A stretch of DNA of 55,238 nucleotides, taken from NCBI GenBank assembly GCA_003241895.1, contig QBLY01000017.1:2049-57286 (forward strand), written 5' to 3'. Origin of the DNA: Lysobacteraceae bacterium (lineage in GTDB: Bacteria > Pseudomonadota > Gammaproteobacteria > Xanthomonadales > Xanthomonadaceae). Below are positions 18,657 to 27,507 of the stretch, one piece after another. Within the stretch, counting starts at the first letter, position 1; each line of letters opens with the position of its first letter. The translations under genes were made by a program, and so were the position numbers. The notes below the pieces were generated by a model. It did no database searches, was not told where the DNA came from, and saw nothing but the letters and a program-made list of their open reading frames with translations.

Positions 18657-19495
18657 GCCAGCAGCGCAACTCCAAGTTCACCCTGACCATGCTGGTGCTG
18701 GGCTTCGTGTTCCTCTACGCGCCCATCCTCAGCCTGATCGTTTACTCGTTCAACGAGTCGCGGCTGGTGACGGTGTGGTCGGGCTTCTCGGTGAAGTGGT
18801 ACGGCGAGCTGTTCCGCGACCAGCAGATGATGTCGGCGGCCTGGGTGAGCGTGCAGGTGGCTTTCTGGACCGCCTGCGCCTCGGTGGTGCTGGGCACGAT
18901 GTCGGCCATGGTGATGACGCGCTTCCGCGACTTCCGCGGCAAGACGCTGTTCGGCGCGCTGATCACGGCGCCGCTGGTGATGCCCGAGGTGATCACCGGG
19001 CTGTCCATCCTGCTGCTGTTCGTGTCCATCGGGCCGATCATCGGCATCGGCGAGCAGCGCGGCATGCTCACCATCTGGATCGCCCACGTCACCTTCTGCA
19101 TGGCCTTCGTCACGGTGGTGATCTCGTCGCGGCTGGGTGAGCTGGACCGGTCGCTGGAAGAGGCCGCGATGGACCTGGGCGCGAACCGGGTGAAGGTGTT
19201 CTTCGTGATCACCCTGCCCATCATCGCCCCGGCCCTGGTGTCGGGCTGGCTGCTGGCGTTCACGCTGTCGCTGGACGACCTGGTGATCGCCAGCTTCGTG
19301 TCCGGCCCTTCGTCCACCACGCTGCCGATGAAGGTGTTCTCGTCGGTGCGGCTGGGCCTGAGCCCGAAGATCAATGCGCTGGCCACCCTGATGATCCTGG
19401 CGGTGTCCATCGCCGCGGTGATCGGCTGGTGGCTGATGACCCGTGACGAAAAGAAGCGCCAGCGCGACATGCAGATGGCGCTGCAGGAAGGTTGA
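18653..19495 (+). CDS. potI: Putrescine ABC importer permease PotI
   Basis: Second permease subunit, 280 residues from MSQQRNSKFTL, with about six membrane segments and the EAA loop EAAMDLGANRVKVFFVITLP. The frame extends upstream into potH, but the ATG overlapping the potH TGA is the natural start. Followed 3 nt later by a semialdehyde dehydrogenase gene, so import and the last catabolic step are on one transcript. Confidence 0.93.
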   Translation: MSQQRNSKFTLTMLVLGFVFLYAPILSLIVYSFNESRLVTVWSGFSVKWYGELFRDQQMMSAAWVSVQVAFWTACASVVLGTMSAMVMTRFRDFRGKTLFGALITAPLVMPEVITGLSILLLFVSIGPIIGIGEQRGMLTIWIAHVTFCMAFVTVVISSRLGELDRSLEEAAMDLGANRVKVFFVITLPIIAPALVSGWLLAFTLSLDDLVIASFVSGPSSTTLPMKVFSSVRLGLSPKINALATLMILAVSIAAVIGWWLMTRDEKKRQRDMQMALQEG

Positions 19496-19498
19496 GAC

Positions 19499-20857
19499 AT
19501 GAGCATCGAGAACCGCGACCCCTTCACCGGCGAAGTGCGCCTGCACGAGAACATAGGCAAGGCTGAAATCGAAACGGCGTTGGCTGCAGCCGACCGTGCG
19601 TTTACCGCTTGGTCGGCGCTGCCCCTGGCCGACCGCGGCGCCTGCCTGCGCAACGTGGCGGCCGTGCTGAGGGTGCGGCGCGACGCCATCGCCGCGCTGA
19701 TGACCGGCGACATGGGCAAGCTGCGCCGCGAGGCCCTGACGGAAATCGAGAAGTCCGCCGCCGGCTGCGAGTACTACGCCGACAACGCCGGTCGCTATCT
19801 CGCCGACCAGGCCATCAGCACCGACGCCGCGCGCAGCTACGTCAGCTACCAGCCCATCGGCTGCGTGCTGGCGATCATGCCGTGGAATTTCCCACTCTGG
19901 CAGGTGTTTCGTTTCCTGGCGCCGTCGCTGATGGCCGGCAACGTGGCCGTGCTCAAGCACGCCACCAACGTGCCTCGCTGCGCCGACGCCATTGCCGACG
20001 TGCTGACCGCCGCAGGCGTCCCGGCCGGCGTGTTCACCGTCCTGCACATCGACAGTGAGCAGACCGCCGAGGTGATCGGCGACCCCCGTATCAAGGCCGT
20101 CACGCTCACCGGAAGCGAGCGGGCCGGCCGCTCGGTCGCGGCTACGGCCGGCAAGCACCTCAAGAAATGCGTGCTTGAACTCGGCGGCAGCGACCCGTTC
20201 GTGGTGCTGGACGACGCCGACCTCGACCAGGCCGTGCCCATGGCGGTGGCGTCGCGCTTTGGCAACGCCGGGCAGACCTGCATCGCGGCCAAGCGCTTCA
20301 TCGTGGTGGATGCCGTAGCCAATGAGTTCGTGCGCCGCTTCGTCGAGGCCAGCGCGAAGCTCGTCCCCGGCGACCCGTCGTCAGACGACACCGACCTGGC
20401 GCCCATGGCCCGCGCCGACCTGCGCGACGAACTGCACAAGCAGGTGCAGGCCAGCATCGCCCAAGGCGCGATGCCGCTGCTGGGCTGCAAGCCGGGCGAG
20501 GGCGACACGCTGTACCCGGCGTCCATCCTCGACTTCGTGGTGCCGGGCATGCCGGCCTATGACGAAGAGCTGTTCGGGCCCGTGGCCAGCATCATCCGCG
20601 CCCGGGATGAAGCCGATGCGCTGCGCATCGCCAACGACACCGCCTTCGGCCTGGGCGCCAGCGTCTGGACCCGCGACGCCGCACGCGGCGAGGCGGCCGT
20701 GCGCCTGATTACGGCCGGCGCCTGCTTCGTCAACTCCATCGTGCGCAGCGACGTGCGGTTGCCTTTCGGCGGCACCAAAACTTCGGGCTATGGCCGTGAA
20801 TTGGCCGAGCACGGCATCCACGAGTTCATGAACATCAAGACGGTGTACGTGGCCTGA
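19499..20857 (+). CDS. sad: NAD(P)-dependent succinate-semialdehyde dehydrogenase (Sad/YneI-like)
   Basis: Predicted to oxidise succinate semialdehyde to succinate, the last step of GABA breakdown. The 452-residue ALDH lacks the N-terminal extension of GabD, as in the Sad/YneI group, and has LAIMPWNFPLWQVFRFLAPS, catalytic Glu227 (LELGGSDPFVVL), nucleophile Cys261 (NAGQTCIAAKR) and PFGGTKTSGYGREL. It is 3 nt after potI and so co-transcribed with the importer. A related paralogue is at 26109-27491. Other omega-aldehydes are possible substrates. Confidence 0.88.
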   Translation: MSIENRDPFTGEVRLHENIGKAEIETALAAADRAFTAWSALPLADRGACLRNVAAVLRVRRDAIAALMTGDMGKLRREALTEIEKSAAGCEYYADNAGRYLADQAISTDAARSYVSYQPIGCVLAIMPWNFPLWQVFRFLAPSLMAGNVAVLKHATNVPRCADAIADVLTAAGVPAGVFTVLHIDSEQTAEVIGDPRIKAVTLTGSERAGRSVAATAGKHLKKCVLELGGSDPFVVLDDADLDQAVPMAVASRFGNAGQTCIAAKRFIVVDAVANEFVRRFVEASAKLVPGDPSSDDTDLAPMARADLRDELHKQVQASIAQGAMPLLGCKPGEGDTLYPASILDFVVPGMPAYDEELFGPVASIIRARDEADALRIANDTAFGLGASVWTRDAARGEAAVRLITAGACFVNSIVRSDVRLPFGGTKTSGYGRELAEHGIHEFMNIKTVYVA

Positions 20858-20928
20858 GCCGGCGCAGCGGTTGATTGTCGCCGCCGGCGACGCCATATCG
20901 TGCCCGTCCCCCCGCACCGGAGTCCCGC

Positions 20929-21372
20929 ATGCACACCTGGAAGCTTGCCCTTGAACGCGCCGCCAAGGGCAACCCAGCCCCCGACCACCGCGTGGAGAAA
21001 ACCCCGGAGCAGTGGCTCGATCTGCTGGGCGCCGACGCGTTCCGGGTGATGCGCCAGGCCGGCACCGAGCGGGCCTTCAGCTCCGAAATGTGCGGCCTGC
21101 ATGAGCCCGGCATCTACGAATGCGCCGGCTGCGGCACGCCGCTGTTCGACGCCACTTCCAAGTTCGAGTCGCACAGCGGCTGGCCTTCCTTCACCCAGCC
21201 GCTGAAGGACAACGTGGTGAGCTACATCGGCGACGACAGCCACGGCATGCAGCGCATCGAGAACACCTGCAGCACCTGCGACGGACACCTGGGGCACGTG
21301 TTCCCCGACGGCCCCGCGCCCACCGGCCTGCGCTACTGCATCAATGCGCTGTCGCTGAAGAAGTCGGCCTGA
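20929..21372 (+). CDS. msrB: Peptide-methionine (R)-S-oxide reductase
   Basis: Reduces methionine-R-sulfoxide in proteins using thioredoxin. 147 residues from MHTWKLALERAAKG; the typical SelR domain carries the zinc-binding pairs CxxC at 65/68 (YECAGCGTPLF) and 114/117 (NTCSTCDGH), the active-site frame SHSGWPSF and RIENTC, and catalytic Cys137 in GLRYCINAL. No signal peptide, so cytosolic. It lies 71 nt after sad, with room for its own promoter, and is convergent with the flavoprotein gene at 21376 (3-nt gap). Confidence 0.95.
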   Translation: MHTWKLALERAAKGNPAPDHRVEKTPEQWLDLLGADAFRVMRQAGTERAFSSEMCGLHEPGIYECAGCGTPLFDATSKFESHSGWPSFTQPLKDNVVSYIGDDSHGMQRIENTCSTCDGHLGHVFPDGPAPTGLRYCINALSLKKSA

Positions 21373-21375
21373 GGC

Positions 21376-22794
21376 TCAGCTCAGCGCTTCGGCCTTGGAC
21401 GACGGGCATGAGGCGAGGTCGGAGGGGTCCGTCGGGTAGTGGCGGGCCAGGTCGCGCAGCGCCGTGCGCAGGCCCTCTTCAATCACGGGGTGATAGAAGG
21501 GCAGGCGCAGCAGGTCCTGCACGCCCAGCCCCTGGTCGATGGCCAGCGCCAGCAGGTGCACCATGTGTTCGGCGGCGGGCGCGCACATCTCGGCGCCCAG
21601 CAGCTTGCCGCCGTCGCGCGCGGCATAGATCCGCAGCAGGCCGACATTGCGCTGCGCAACGCGCGAGCGGCCCTGGTGGCTGAAATCCACTTCACCCTCG
21701 AAGGCCGTGCCCGGCGCGATGTCGGCGTGGCGCTGGCCTACGGTGGCGATGCCCGGCTCGGCGAACACGATGCCGATGGGGGTGCGGCGGGTGAAGCAGG
21801 TGGGTTCGTCGGCCCCGGCGTTGAAGCCGGCGATATAACCTTCGTCGGCCGCTTCGTGCAGCAGCGCGGCGTGGTCGTTGGCGTCGCCGGCCAGGAACAC
21901 GTCCAGGTCGCCGATGCGCGTGGTGGTCGGGTCCCAGGGCGGCATGCCGCGCGCGTCCAGTTCGACGCCCAGCGACTCCAGCCCGATGCCCTGCAGGTTG
22001 GGCCGGCGGCCAATGGCTACCAGCACCTTGTCCACCACCACCCGGGTGTTGCCCGCGCTCACGGCGATGCCGCCGTCGGCTTCGCTCAGCTCCGCGTCGC
22101 CGTCGGTGCACAGCGTGAGCTCCTGGTCGAGCACGGCGCGCATCGCGGCATTCACTTTGTCGTCGGTCAGGCCGGCCAGCCGGGTGCCGCGGCCGAACGC
22201 CGTCACTTCGATGCCCAGCTGCGCCAACGCCTGCGCGAACTCGATGCCCAGAGCGCCCAGGCCGATCACGGCCATGCGCGGGGGCAGGGTGTCGAGTTCG
22301 AAAATGCTGTCGCTGGTCTGTACCCGGTCACCGAACGCGCGCCACGGCTCGGGCACGATCGGGTGCGAGCCGGGGGCCAGGATGATGTGCCTGGCCCGGA
22401 ACTCACGCTCGCCCACGGCCAGGTGGCCGGGACCCAGCAGGCGCGCCCGGCCGGCGATGCTGCGCTCGTCCAGCGCGTCGGTGGCCTTGACCACGCCGGC
22501 GACGAAAAAGTCGCGCAACGCACGCACGCGCGCCATCACCGCTGGCAGGTCCACCGACAGCGCTTCGCCGCCGCGGATGCCGAAGGTGTCCAGCCGCTTG
22601 CGGGCATGGAAGGCGTGCGCCGCCTCGATCAGCGCCTTGGACGGCATGCAGCCCACCCGCGCGCAGGTGGTGCCGTAGGCTCCGTCGTTGATGATGACGA
22701 AGCTTTCCGTGCGCTTGCGCACCTGGCGCAAGGCCGCCAGCCCAGCGGATCCAGCCCCGACGATGGCGATGTCAACCGTTTCGATGTTCTTCAT
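21376..22794 (-). CDS. Stand-alone dihydrolipoamide-dehydrogenase-like flavoprotein
   Basis: Class-I pyridine nucleotide-disulfide oxidoreductase, 472 residues, started at the ATG preceded by AAAGGAAGG. It has the FAD motif DIAIVGAGSAGLAALRQ, the redox disulfide CARVGC (Cys44, Cys49), the NAD motif MAVIGLGALGIEFAQALAQL, the second FAD motif DVFLAGDAND, and the C-terminal dimer domain with the His-Glu pair in FYHPVIEEGLRTAL. It is not next to any 2-oxoacid dehydrogenase genes, so it may serve another disulfide substrate. A partner can not be assigned from context; mercuric reductase is unlikely because the C-terminal Cys pair is missing. Confidence 0.85.
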   Translation of the reverse strand: MKNIETVDIAIVGAGSAGLAALRQVRKRTESFVIINDGAYGTTCARVGCMPSKALIEAAHAFHARKRLDTFGIRGGEALSVDLPAVMARVRALRDFFVAGVVKATDALDERSIAGRARLLGPGHLAVGEREFRARHIILAPGSHPIVPEPWRAFGDRVQTSDSIFELDTLPPRMAVIGLGALGIEFAQALAQLGIEVTAFGRGTRLAGLTDDKVNAAMRAVLDQELTLCTDGDAELSEADGGIAVSAGNTRVVVDKVLVAIGRRPNLQGIGLESLGVELDARGMPPWDPTTTRIGDLDVFLAGDANDHAALLHEAADEGYIAGFNAGADEPTCFTRRTPIGIVFAEPGIATVGQRHADIAPGTAFEGEVDFSHQGRSRVAQRNVGLLRIYAARDGGKLLGAEMCAPAAEHMVHLLALAIDQGLGVQDLLRLPFYHPVIEEGLRTALRDLARHYPTDPSDLASCPSSKAEALS

Positions 22795-22897
22795 GCCTTC
22801 CTTTTTGCCCCATCCGGGGTGATGCAGGCAAGGGTTGGCGAGGCAGGGCGGGCAGGCGCTAGACTCGGGGCTGAAGACGACAGCACCCGGAGCCTGC

Positions 22898-23380
22898 GTG
22901 AACATGACCTCACTTCGCTACCCTGCACCCTGGCTGCTTGCCATCGCGCTGTGCGCCGCCGCAACCCCGGCTTTGGCCCAGGAAGGCACGCCCGGGCAGC
23001 GCGCCCAGGTCCAGGCCCGGCTCGAGACCGCCGTATCGGCCGTGCAGGCCGCTCGCGCCTCGTTGGACAGTGCGCAGGCCAAGCTGGCGACCGCCCGCAG
23101 CCACCTGGACCTGGCCGACCAGGGCCGGATGGACGCCGAAAAGCAGCTTGCCGGCACCGAAGCCCAGGCGGCCCGGGGCAAGGTCACGCGTGAACAGGTG
23201 GACGCTGACCGCGCCGCGGCCGATGCGGCCACGGCGGCCGTGACCGCCGTGCGCGCCGAGATCAACGCCGCCCAGGCTGGCCTGACCGCCAGCCAGGCCA
23301 AGTTGATGTCCGCCAAGACCGCGGTGGATGCCGCCGCCGCCAGCGCGTCAGCCTTCCTGGGCGACGCGCCTGCGGGCTGA
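22898..23380 (+). CDS. Exported Ala-rich coiled-coil protein of unknown function
   Basis: No family recognised. A signal peptide (LAIALCAAATPALA, cut before QEG) precedes about 130 residues that are almost all Ala, Gln, Lys, Arg, Asp and Glu in a helical pattern (for example SAVQAARASLDSAQAKLATA and LTASQAKLMSAKTAVDAAAA), so it is probably a long periplasmic helix or coiled coil. I start at GTG 22898, 5 nt after GGAG; the ATG at 22904 is the alternative. The alternating 'AAxAxLxxAxAxL' pattern resembles the hairpin of membrane-fusion proteins but no flanking lipoyl or barrel domain is present. Divergent from the flavoprotein gene. Confidence 0.75.
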   Translation: MNMTSLRYPAPWLLAIALCAAATPALAQEGTPGQRAQVQARLETAVSAVQAARASLDSAQAKLATARSHLDLADQGRMDAEKQLAGTEAQAARGKVTREQVDADRAAADAATAAVTAVRAEINAAQAGLTASQAKLMSAKTAVDAAAASASAFLGDAPAG

Positions 23381-23424
23381 TTCGAAGCGCTGCCGGAACT
23401 TGCGGACGCTTTCGCGCTCGCGGG

Positions 23425-24498
23425 TCATGGCGTCAACGCGACCTTGAGCACACCGTCGCGCTGGTGGCTGAAAAGGTCATAGGCCGCCTCGATGTCGTCG
23501 AGCTTGTAGCGGTGCGTCACCATGGCGCTGAAGTCCACCCGCCCAGCTTCGATCACCGACATCAGCCGGCGCATGCGCTCCTTGCCGCCGGGGCACAGCG
23601 AAGTGACGATGCGGTGGTCGCCAAGGCCGGCGGCGAACGCGCCGAGCGGAATCGTCAGGTCGGTGGAGTACACGCCCAGGCTGGACAAGGTGCCGCCCGG
23701 GCGCAGCACGCGAAGCGCAGCCTCGAACGTGGCCTGCGTGCCAAGGGCTTCGATGGCGACATCCACGCCGCGCCCGCCGGTCAGGCGGAGAATCTCTTCG
23801 ACCGGGTCGACCTTGCTGCTGTCCACCACGTGGTCGGCGCCCATCCTGCCCGACATCGCCAGCCGGTCAGGCAGCCGGTCCACGCCGATGACCACGCTGG
23901 CGCCGCTGAGCTTGGCGCCCGCCGTGGCGCACAGCCCGATCGGGCCCTGCGCGAACACGGCCACCACGTCACCGATGCGGATGCCCGCCCGCTCGGCGCC
24001 ACCGAAACCGGTGGACATGATGTCCGGGCACATCAACACCTGTTCATCGCTCAAGCCATCGGGCACCGGCGCCAGGTTGACCATGGCATCGGGCACCAGC
24101 ACGTACTCGGCCTGGCAGCCGTCGATGGTGTTGCCAAACTTCCAGCCGCCCATGGCCTTGAAGCCGTGCGCGGTGCCGGCGCCATCCTGCGAGGCTTGGC
24201 CGCACAGGCAGGCGTTGCTCCAGCCGCTGGGCGTAATGGCGCCGGCTATGACGCGCTGTCCTTCGCGGTAGCCGGTCACCGCGGAGCCCAGCTTCTCGAT
24301 CACGCCCACCGGCTCGTGGCCGATGGTCAGGCCCTTGGCCACCGGGTACTCGCCTTTGCGGATATGCACATCGGTGCCGCAGATGGTGGTGGTGGTTACG
24401 CGCATCAGCGCATCCAGCGGTCCGACCTCGGGAATGGGCTTGTCGTCGATCACGATGCGCCCGGGTTCAACGAATATGGCGGCTCTCATCTTGGTCAT
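23425..24498 (-). CDS. Zinc-dependent secondary alcohol dehydrogenase (MDR superfamily)
   Basis: 357 residues from MTKMRAAIFVEPG, with CCGGAG seven bases before the ATG. Catalytic-zinc ligand candidates are Cys40 (TTTICGTDVH) and His61-Glu62 (LTIGHEPVG). The usual structural-zinc four-Cys cluster is absent, as in the thermophilic secondary alcohol dehydrogenase group, whose GGWKFGNTIDG and MCPDIMSTGFGGAE phrases it shares. The cofactor site is VVAVFAQGPIGLCA, an unusual Rossmann motif lacking the normal GxGxxG. The substrate is unknown. It lies just downstream of a relic of another MDR enzyme. Confidence 0.88.
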   Translation of the reverse strand: MTKMRAAIFVEPGRIVIDDKPIPEVGPLDALMRVTTTTICGTDVHIRKGEYPVAKGLTIGHEPVGVIEKLGSAVTGYREGQRVIAGAITPSGWSNACLCGQASQDGAGTAHGFKAMGGWKFGNTIDGCQAEYVLVPDAMVNLAPVPDGLSDEQVLMCPDIMSTGFGGAERAGIRIGDVVAVFAQGPIGLCATAGAKLSGASVVIGVDRLPDRLAMSGRMGADHVVDSSKVDPVEEILRLTGGRGVDVAIEALGTQATFEAALRVLRPGGTLSSLGVYSTDLTIPLGAFAAGLGDHRIVTSLCPGGKERMRRLMSVIEAGRVDFSAMVTHRYKLDDIEAAYDLFSHQRDGVLKVALTP

Positions 24499-24535
24499 GG
24501 CGTTCTCCGGAGGTTCTGCCGGCTGGCGGCAAGGT

Positions 24536-24700
24536 TTATTCGCGGGCCAACTTAATGACCAACTTGCCGAAGTTTTTACCCTCCAGCAGTCCAATGAACG
24601 CCTCGGGTGCGTTCTCAAGGCCGAACACGATGTCTTCGCGCACTTTGACCTTGCGTGCTTTCACCCATTCGCCCACGGTCTCCGGTGGGTGACTCAGCGG
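24536..24700 (-). pseudogene. C-terminal relic of an NADP-dependent CurA/YncB-type oxidoreductase
   Basis: Read on the minus strand, 54 codons ending in TAA encode TVGEWVKARKVKVREDIVFG and then ENAPEAFIGLLEGKNFGKLV, the characteristic C-terminus of the CurA/YncB-type MDR oxidoreductases. A TGA in frame at 24701-24703 and the lack of any homology upstream show that about 85% of the gene is deleted. The remaining 24704-24978 holds no recognisable gene; a minus frame ending at 24732 has a protein-like tail but I cannot assign it. Confidence 0.8.
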
Positions 24701-24978
24701 TCATCAACGAAGACAAACGGCTGCGTCGACGCTAGGCGGCCGGCATTTCGAAGTCGGTGCGGTAGAGAACACTCCGGTCCGGATTGCAGGGCAATGGATG
24801 ATGACGGACGCCAGCGTGGGGCCACGATCTTCCCGCCCCCTGGTCGCCCGCGGTGCGCCAGCGAACAGACCGGCGGGCGCCCGGCGTACAGGCTGTCGGA
24901 AGAAGCGCCCCCTGACCTTGCTGGCTGCCTATCGGCATGGCCACCTGTGGCGCCGCCCCCGCCAAGGAACCCAACCGA

Positions 24979-26094
24979 ATGCTCTTCGACGAGTTTTCCG
25001 CCCGCTCGCTGCACCTTGCCAATCGGATGGTGATGGCGCCGCTGACGCGCAGCCGCGCCACGCCGGCGCATACGCCCAACGAGCTGATGGCCACCTACTA
25101 CGGCCAGCGCGCTTCTGCCGGCTTGATCATCTCGGAGGGCACGTCGCCCAGCCCCAACGGACTGGGCTACCCGCGCATCCCCGGGCTCTATGACCAGGCC
25201 CAGGTGGACGCCTGGAAGGCCACCACTGGCGCGGTCCACGCACCCCGCGGCGACCAGTCCGGCGGCAAGATCTTCGTGCAGTTCATGCACTGTGGCCGGG
25301 TGGCGCATGTCGACAACCTGCCGCCCGGCGCTGAAGTGATCGGGCCTGGCGCCGCCGTGTGCCCCGGCGAGATGTATACCGATACGCTTGGCATGCAGCC
25401 CCACAGCGTGCCGCGCGAAATGTCCGCGGCCGACATCGCCCATGCCGTGGAAGAACACGCGGCATCCGCCAAGCTCGCGATGGACGCCGGTTTCGACGGA
25501 GTGGAAATACACGGCGCCAACGGCTACCTGATCGAGCAGTTCCTCAGCCCGCTGATCAACCTGCGCACCGACGCTTACGGCGGCAGCATCGAAGGCCGCA
25601 ACCGGTTTGCGCTTGAAGTTGCGCGCGCCACGGTCGCCGCCATCGGTCGCGACCGGGTCGGCATCCGGCTGTCGCCCTTTGGCGTGTTCAACGGCACCGG
25701 CGAGTTTCCGGAGGTGCGGGCGCAGTACCTGGCGCTGGCACGGTCGCTTTCCCAGCTGGGCCTGCTCTACATCCACCTGGTGGATCACTCGGCGATGGGC
25801 GCGCCGCCCGTGCCCGTCGATTTCAAGCTGGCGCTGCGTGCCGGCTTCGACGGCCTGTTCATCCTGTCGGGTGGCTTCGACCACGCCAGCGCCGAACAGG
25901 CCTTGGTAGACCAGCGCGGTGACCTGATTGCCTTCGGCCGCCCCTTCCTGGCCAACCCGGACCTGGTGGCGCGGCTGCGCGAGGACGCCCCGCTGAACCC
26001 GCCTGACAAGGACACTTTTTATACGCCAGGTGCCAAGGGTTACACCGACTATCCCACCCTGGCGGATTCGCCCAGCCACGCCGCCACTACCTGA
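24979..26094 (+). CDS. Old Yellow Enzyme family ene-reductase (NemA-like alkene reductase)
   Basis: FMN- and NADPH-dependent reduction of activated C=C bonds or nitro-compounds. 371 residues starting at MLFDEFSARSLHL, with AAGGA ten bases upstream; a longer start at 24937 is less likely. Family features: NRMVMAPLTRSRA near the N-terminus, substrate-binding His178-x-x-Asn181 and Tyr183 in EIHGANGYLIEQFL, YGGSIEGRNRF, and the FMN-phosphate region LIAFGRPFLANPDL. It starts a run of three redox genes spaced 14-16 nt apart that is probably one operon. Confidence 0.93.
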   Translation: MLFDEFSARSLHLANRMVMAPLTRSRATPAHTPNELMATYYGQRASAGLIISEGTSPSPNGLGYPRIPGLYDQAQVDAWKATTGAVHAPRGDQSGGKIFVQFMHCGRVAHVDNLPPGAEVIGPGAAVCPGEMYTDTLGMQPHSVPREMSAADIAHAVEEHAASAKLAMDAGFDGVEIHGANGYLIEQFLSPLINLRTDAYGGSIEGRNRFALEVARATVAAIGRDRVGIRLSPFGVFNGTGEFPEVRAQYLALARSLSQLGLLYIHLVDHSAMGAPPVPVDFKLALRAGFDGLFILSGGFDHASAEQALVDQRGDLIAFGRPFLANPDLVARLREDAPLNPPDKDTFYTPGAKGYTDYPTLADSPSHAATT

Positions 26095-26108
26095 GGACGA
26101 CATCCCCA

Positions 26109-27491
26109 GTGTCTTACCAAAGCATCAACCCCAATGACGGCAACGTGCTCAAGAGCTTCGAGCACATCAGCAATGCCCAGCTTGATGACGCGCTGGCGGC
26201 CGCCCAGGCCTGCTTCCAGAGTTGGAAGCAGATGAGCTACGCCGATCGGGCAGTCATCCTCAACAGGGCGGCCGCCCTGATGCACGCCCATGTCGATGAC
26301 TTCGCCCGGCTCGAAACGCTGGAAATGGGCAAGCGCATCGGCGAGGCGCGCGGCGAGGTGAAGTTCAGCGCGGACATTTTGGCGTACTACGCCGAGCATG
26401 CCGAGGCATTCCTCGCACCGACCACGCTGCATCCCGCGGCCGGCGAGGCGCACATGGAAAGCTCGCCGCTGGGCGTGCTGTTCTGCGTGGAACCCTGGAA
26501 CTTCCCTTACTACCAGCTGGCCCGCGTGGCCGGCCCGCAGCTGATGGCCGGCAATGTGCTGGTGGTCAAGCACGCCGGCTGCGTTCCGCAGTGCGCCATC
26601 GCCTTCGAGAAGCTGCTGCTCGATGCCGGCGCGCCGGTCGGTGCCTACACGAACCTGGTGATTTCCTACGAACAGTCCGACCGCGTGATCGACGACCCGC
26701 GCGTCAAGGGCGTGGCGCTGACGGGAAGCCTGGGCGCCGGGCGCAGCGTCGCCGCCCGCGCCGGACAGAACCTGAAGAAATCCACCATGGAGCTGGGCGG
26801 CAGCGACGCCTTCATCGTGCTCGAAGACGCCGACATGGACCAGGTGATCCCGTGGGCCGTCTGGGGCCGCATGTACAACTGTGGCCAGACCTGCTGCGCG
26901 GCCAAGCGCTTCATCGTGCTCGAAGAGGTCGCCGACGCGTTCCTGGCGGAGTTCACCTCGGCGCTGGAAGCGCTGCAGCCCGGTGACCCGATGTTGGAAA
27001 CCACCACGCACGGCCCGCTGTCCACGGAGGCCGCGCTGCTGCAGCTGCTGGCACAGGTGGACGCCGCCGTGAAGGGAGGGGCCAAGCTGCTGCTGGGCGG
27101 CAAGCGCATTGACCGTCCCGGCTGGTTCATGCAGCCCACGATCCTGACCGACATCCAGCCGGGCAACCCCGCGTTCCGCGATGAGTTCTTCGGCCCGGTG
27201 GTGTCCTTCTATCGCGTGAAGACCGAGGACGAGGCGATCGCACTGGCCAACGATTCCGACTTTGGCCTCGCGGGCTCGGTCTGGACGCGGGACGAAGCGC
27301 GCGGCAAGCGCGTGGCAAGCCGGGTCGACACCGGGATGATGTTCGTCAACAACATCAACTGGACTGATGCCGATTTACCTTTCGGCGGCATCAAGCACTC
27401 AGGTTACGGGCGAGAACTGGGCAACATGGGCATCCAGGAATTCGTCAACAAGAAGCTCGTGCGCACCGGGCATTTCCCGGCTCCGGTTTAA
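26109..27491 (+). CDS. Sad-like NAD(P)-dependent aldehyde dehydrogenase, second paralogue
   Basis: 460 residues with a GTG start 14 nt after the OYE stop. ALDH motifs: VEPWNFPYYQLARVAGPQLM, VALTGSLGAGRSVA, catalytic Glu228 (MELGGSDAFIVL), nucleophile Cys262 in NCGQTCCAAKR (an extra Cys follows it) and PFGGIKHSGYGREL. It belongs to the same short-N-terminus subgroup as the sad gene at 19499. Context with an ene-reductase and an SDR suggests general carbonyl detoxification rather than GABA use; succinate semialdehyde remains possible. Confidence 0.85.
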   Translation: MSYQSINPNDGNVLKSFEHISNAQLDDALAAAQACFQSWKQMSYADRAVILNRAAALMHAHVDDFARLETLEMGKRIGEARGEVKFSADILAYYAEHAEAFLAPTTLHPAAGEAHMESSPLGVLFCVEPWNFPYYQLARVAGPQLMAGNVLVVKHAGCVPQCAIAFEKLLLDAGAPVGAYTNLVISYEQSDRVIDDPRVKGVALTGSLGAGRSVAARAGQNLKKSTMELGGSDAFIVLEDADMDQVIPWAVWGRMYNCGQTCCAAKRFIVLEEVADAFLAEFTSALEALQPGDPMLETTTHGPLSTEAALLQLLAQVDAAVKGGAKLLLGGKRIDRPGWFMQPTILTDIQPGNPAFRDEFFGPVVSFYRVKTEDEAIALANDSDFGLAGSVWTRDEARGKRVASRVDTGMMFVNNINWTDADLPFGGIKHSGYGRELGNMGIQEFVNKKLVRTGHFPAPV

Positions 27492-27507
27492 ACGACAAGG
27501 ACATTGA

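Noticed and set aside
24704-24978. Minus-strand frame ending DRSVLYRTDFEMPAA at 24732 as a second gene relic
   Set aside because: The last 15-17 residues look protein-like, but upstream residues do not and no family could be named.
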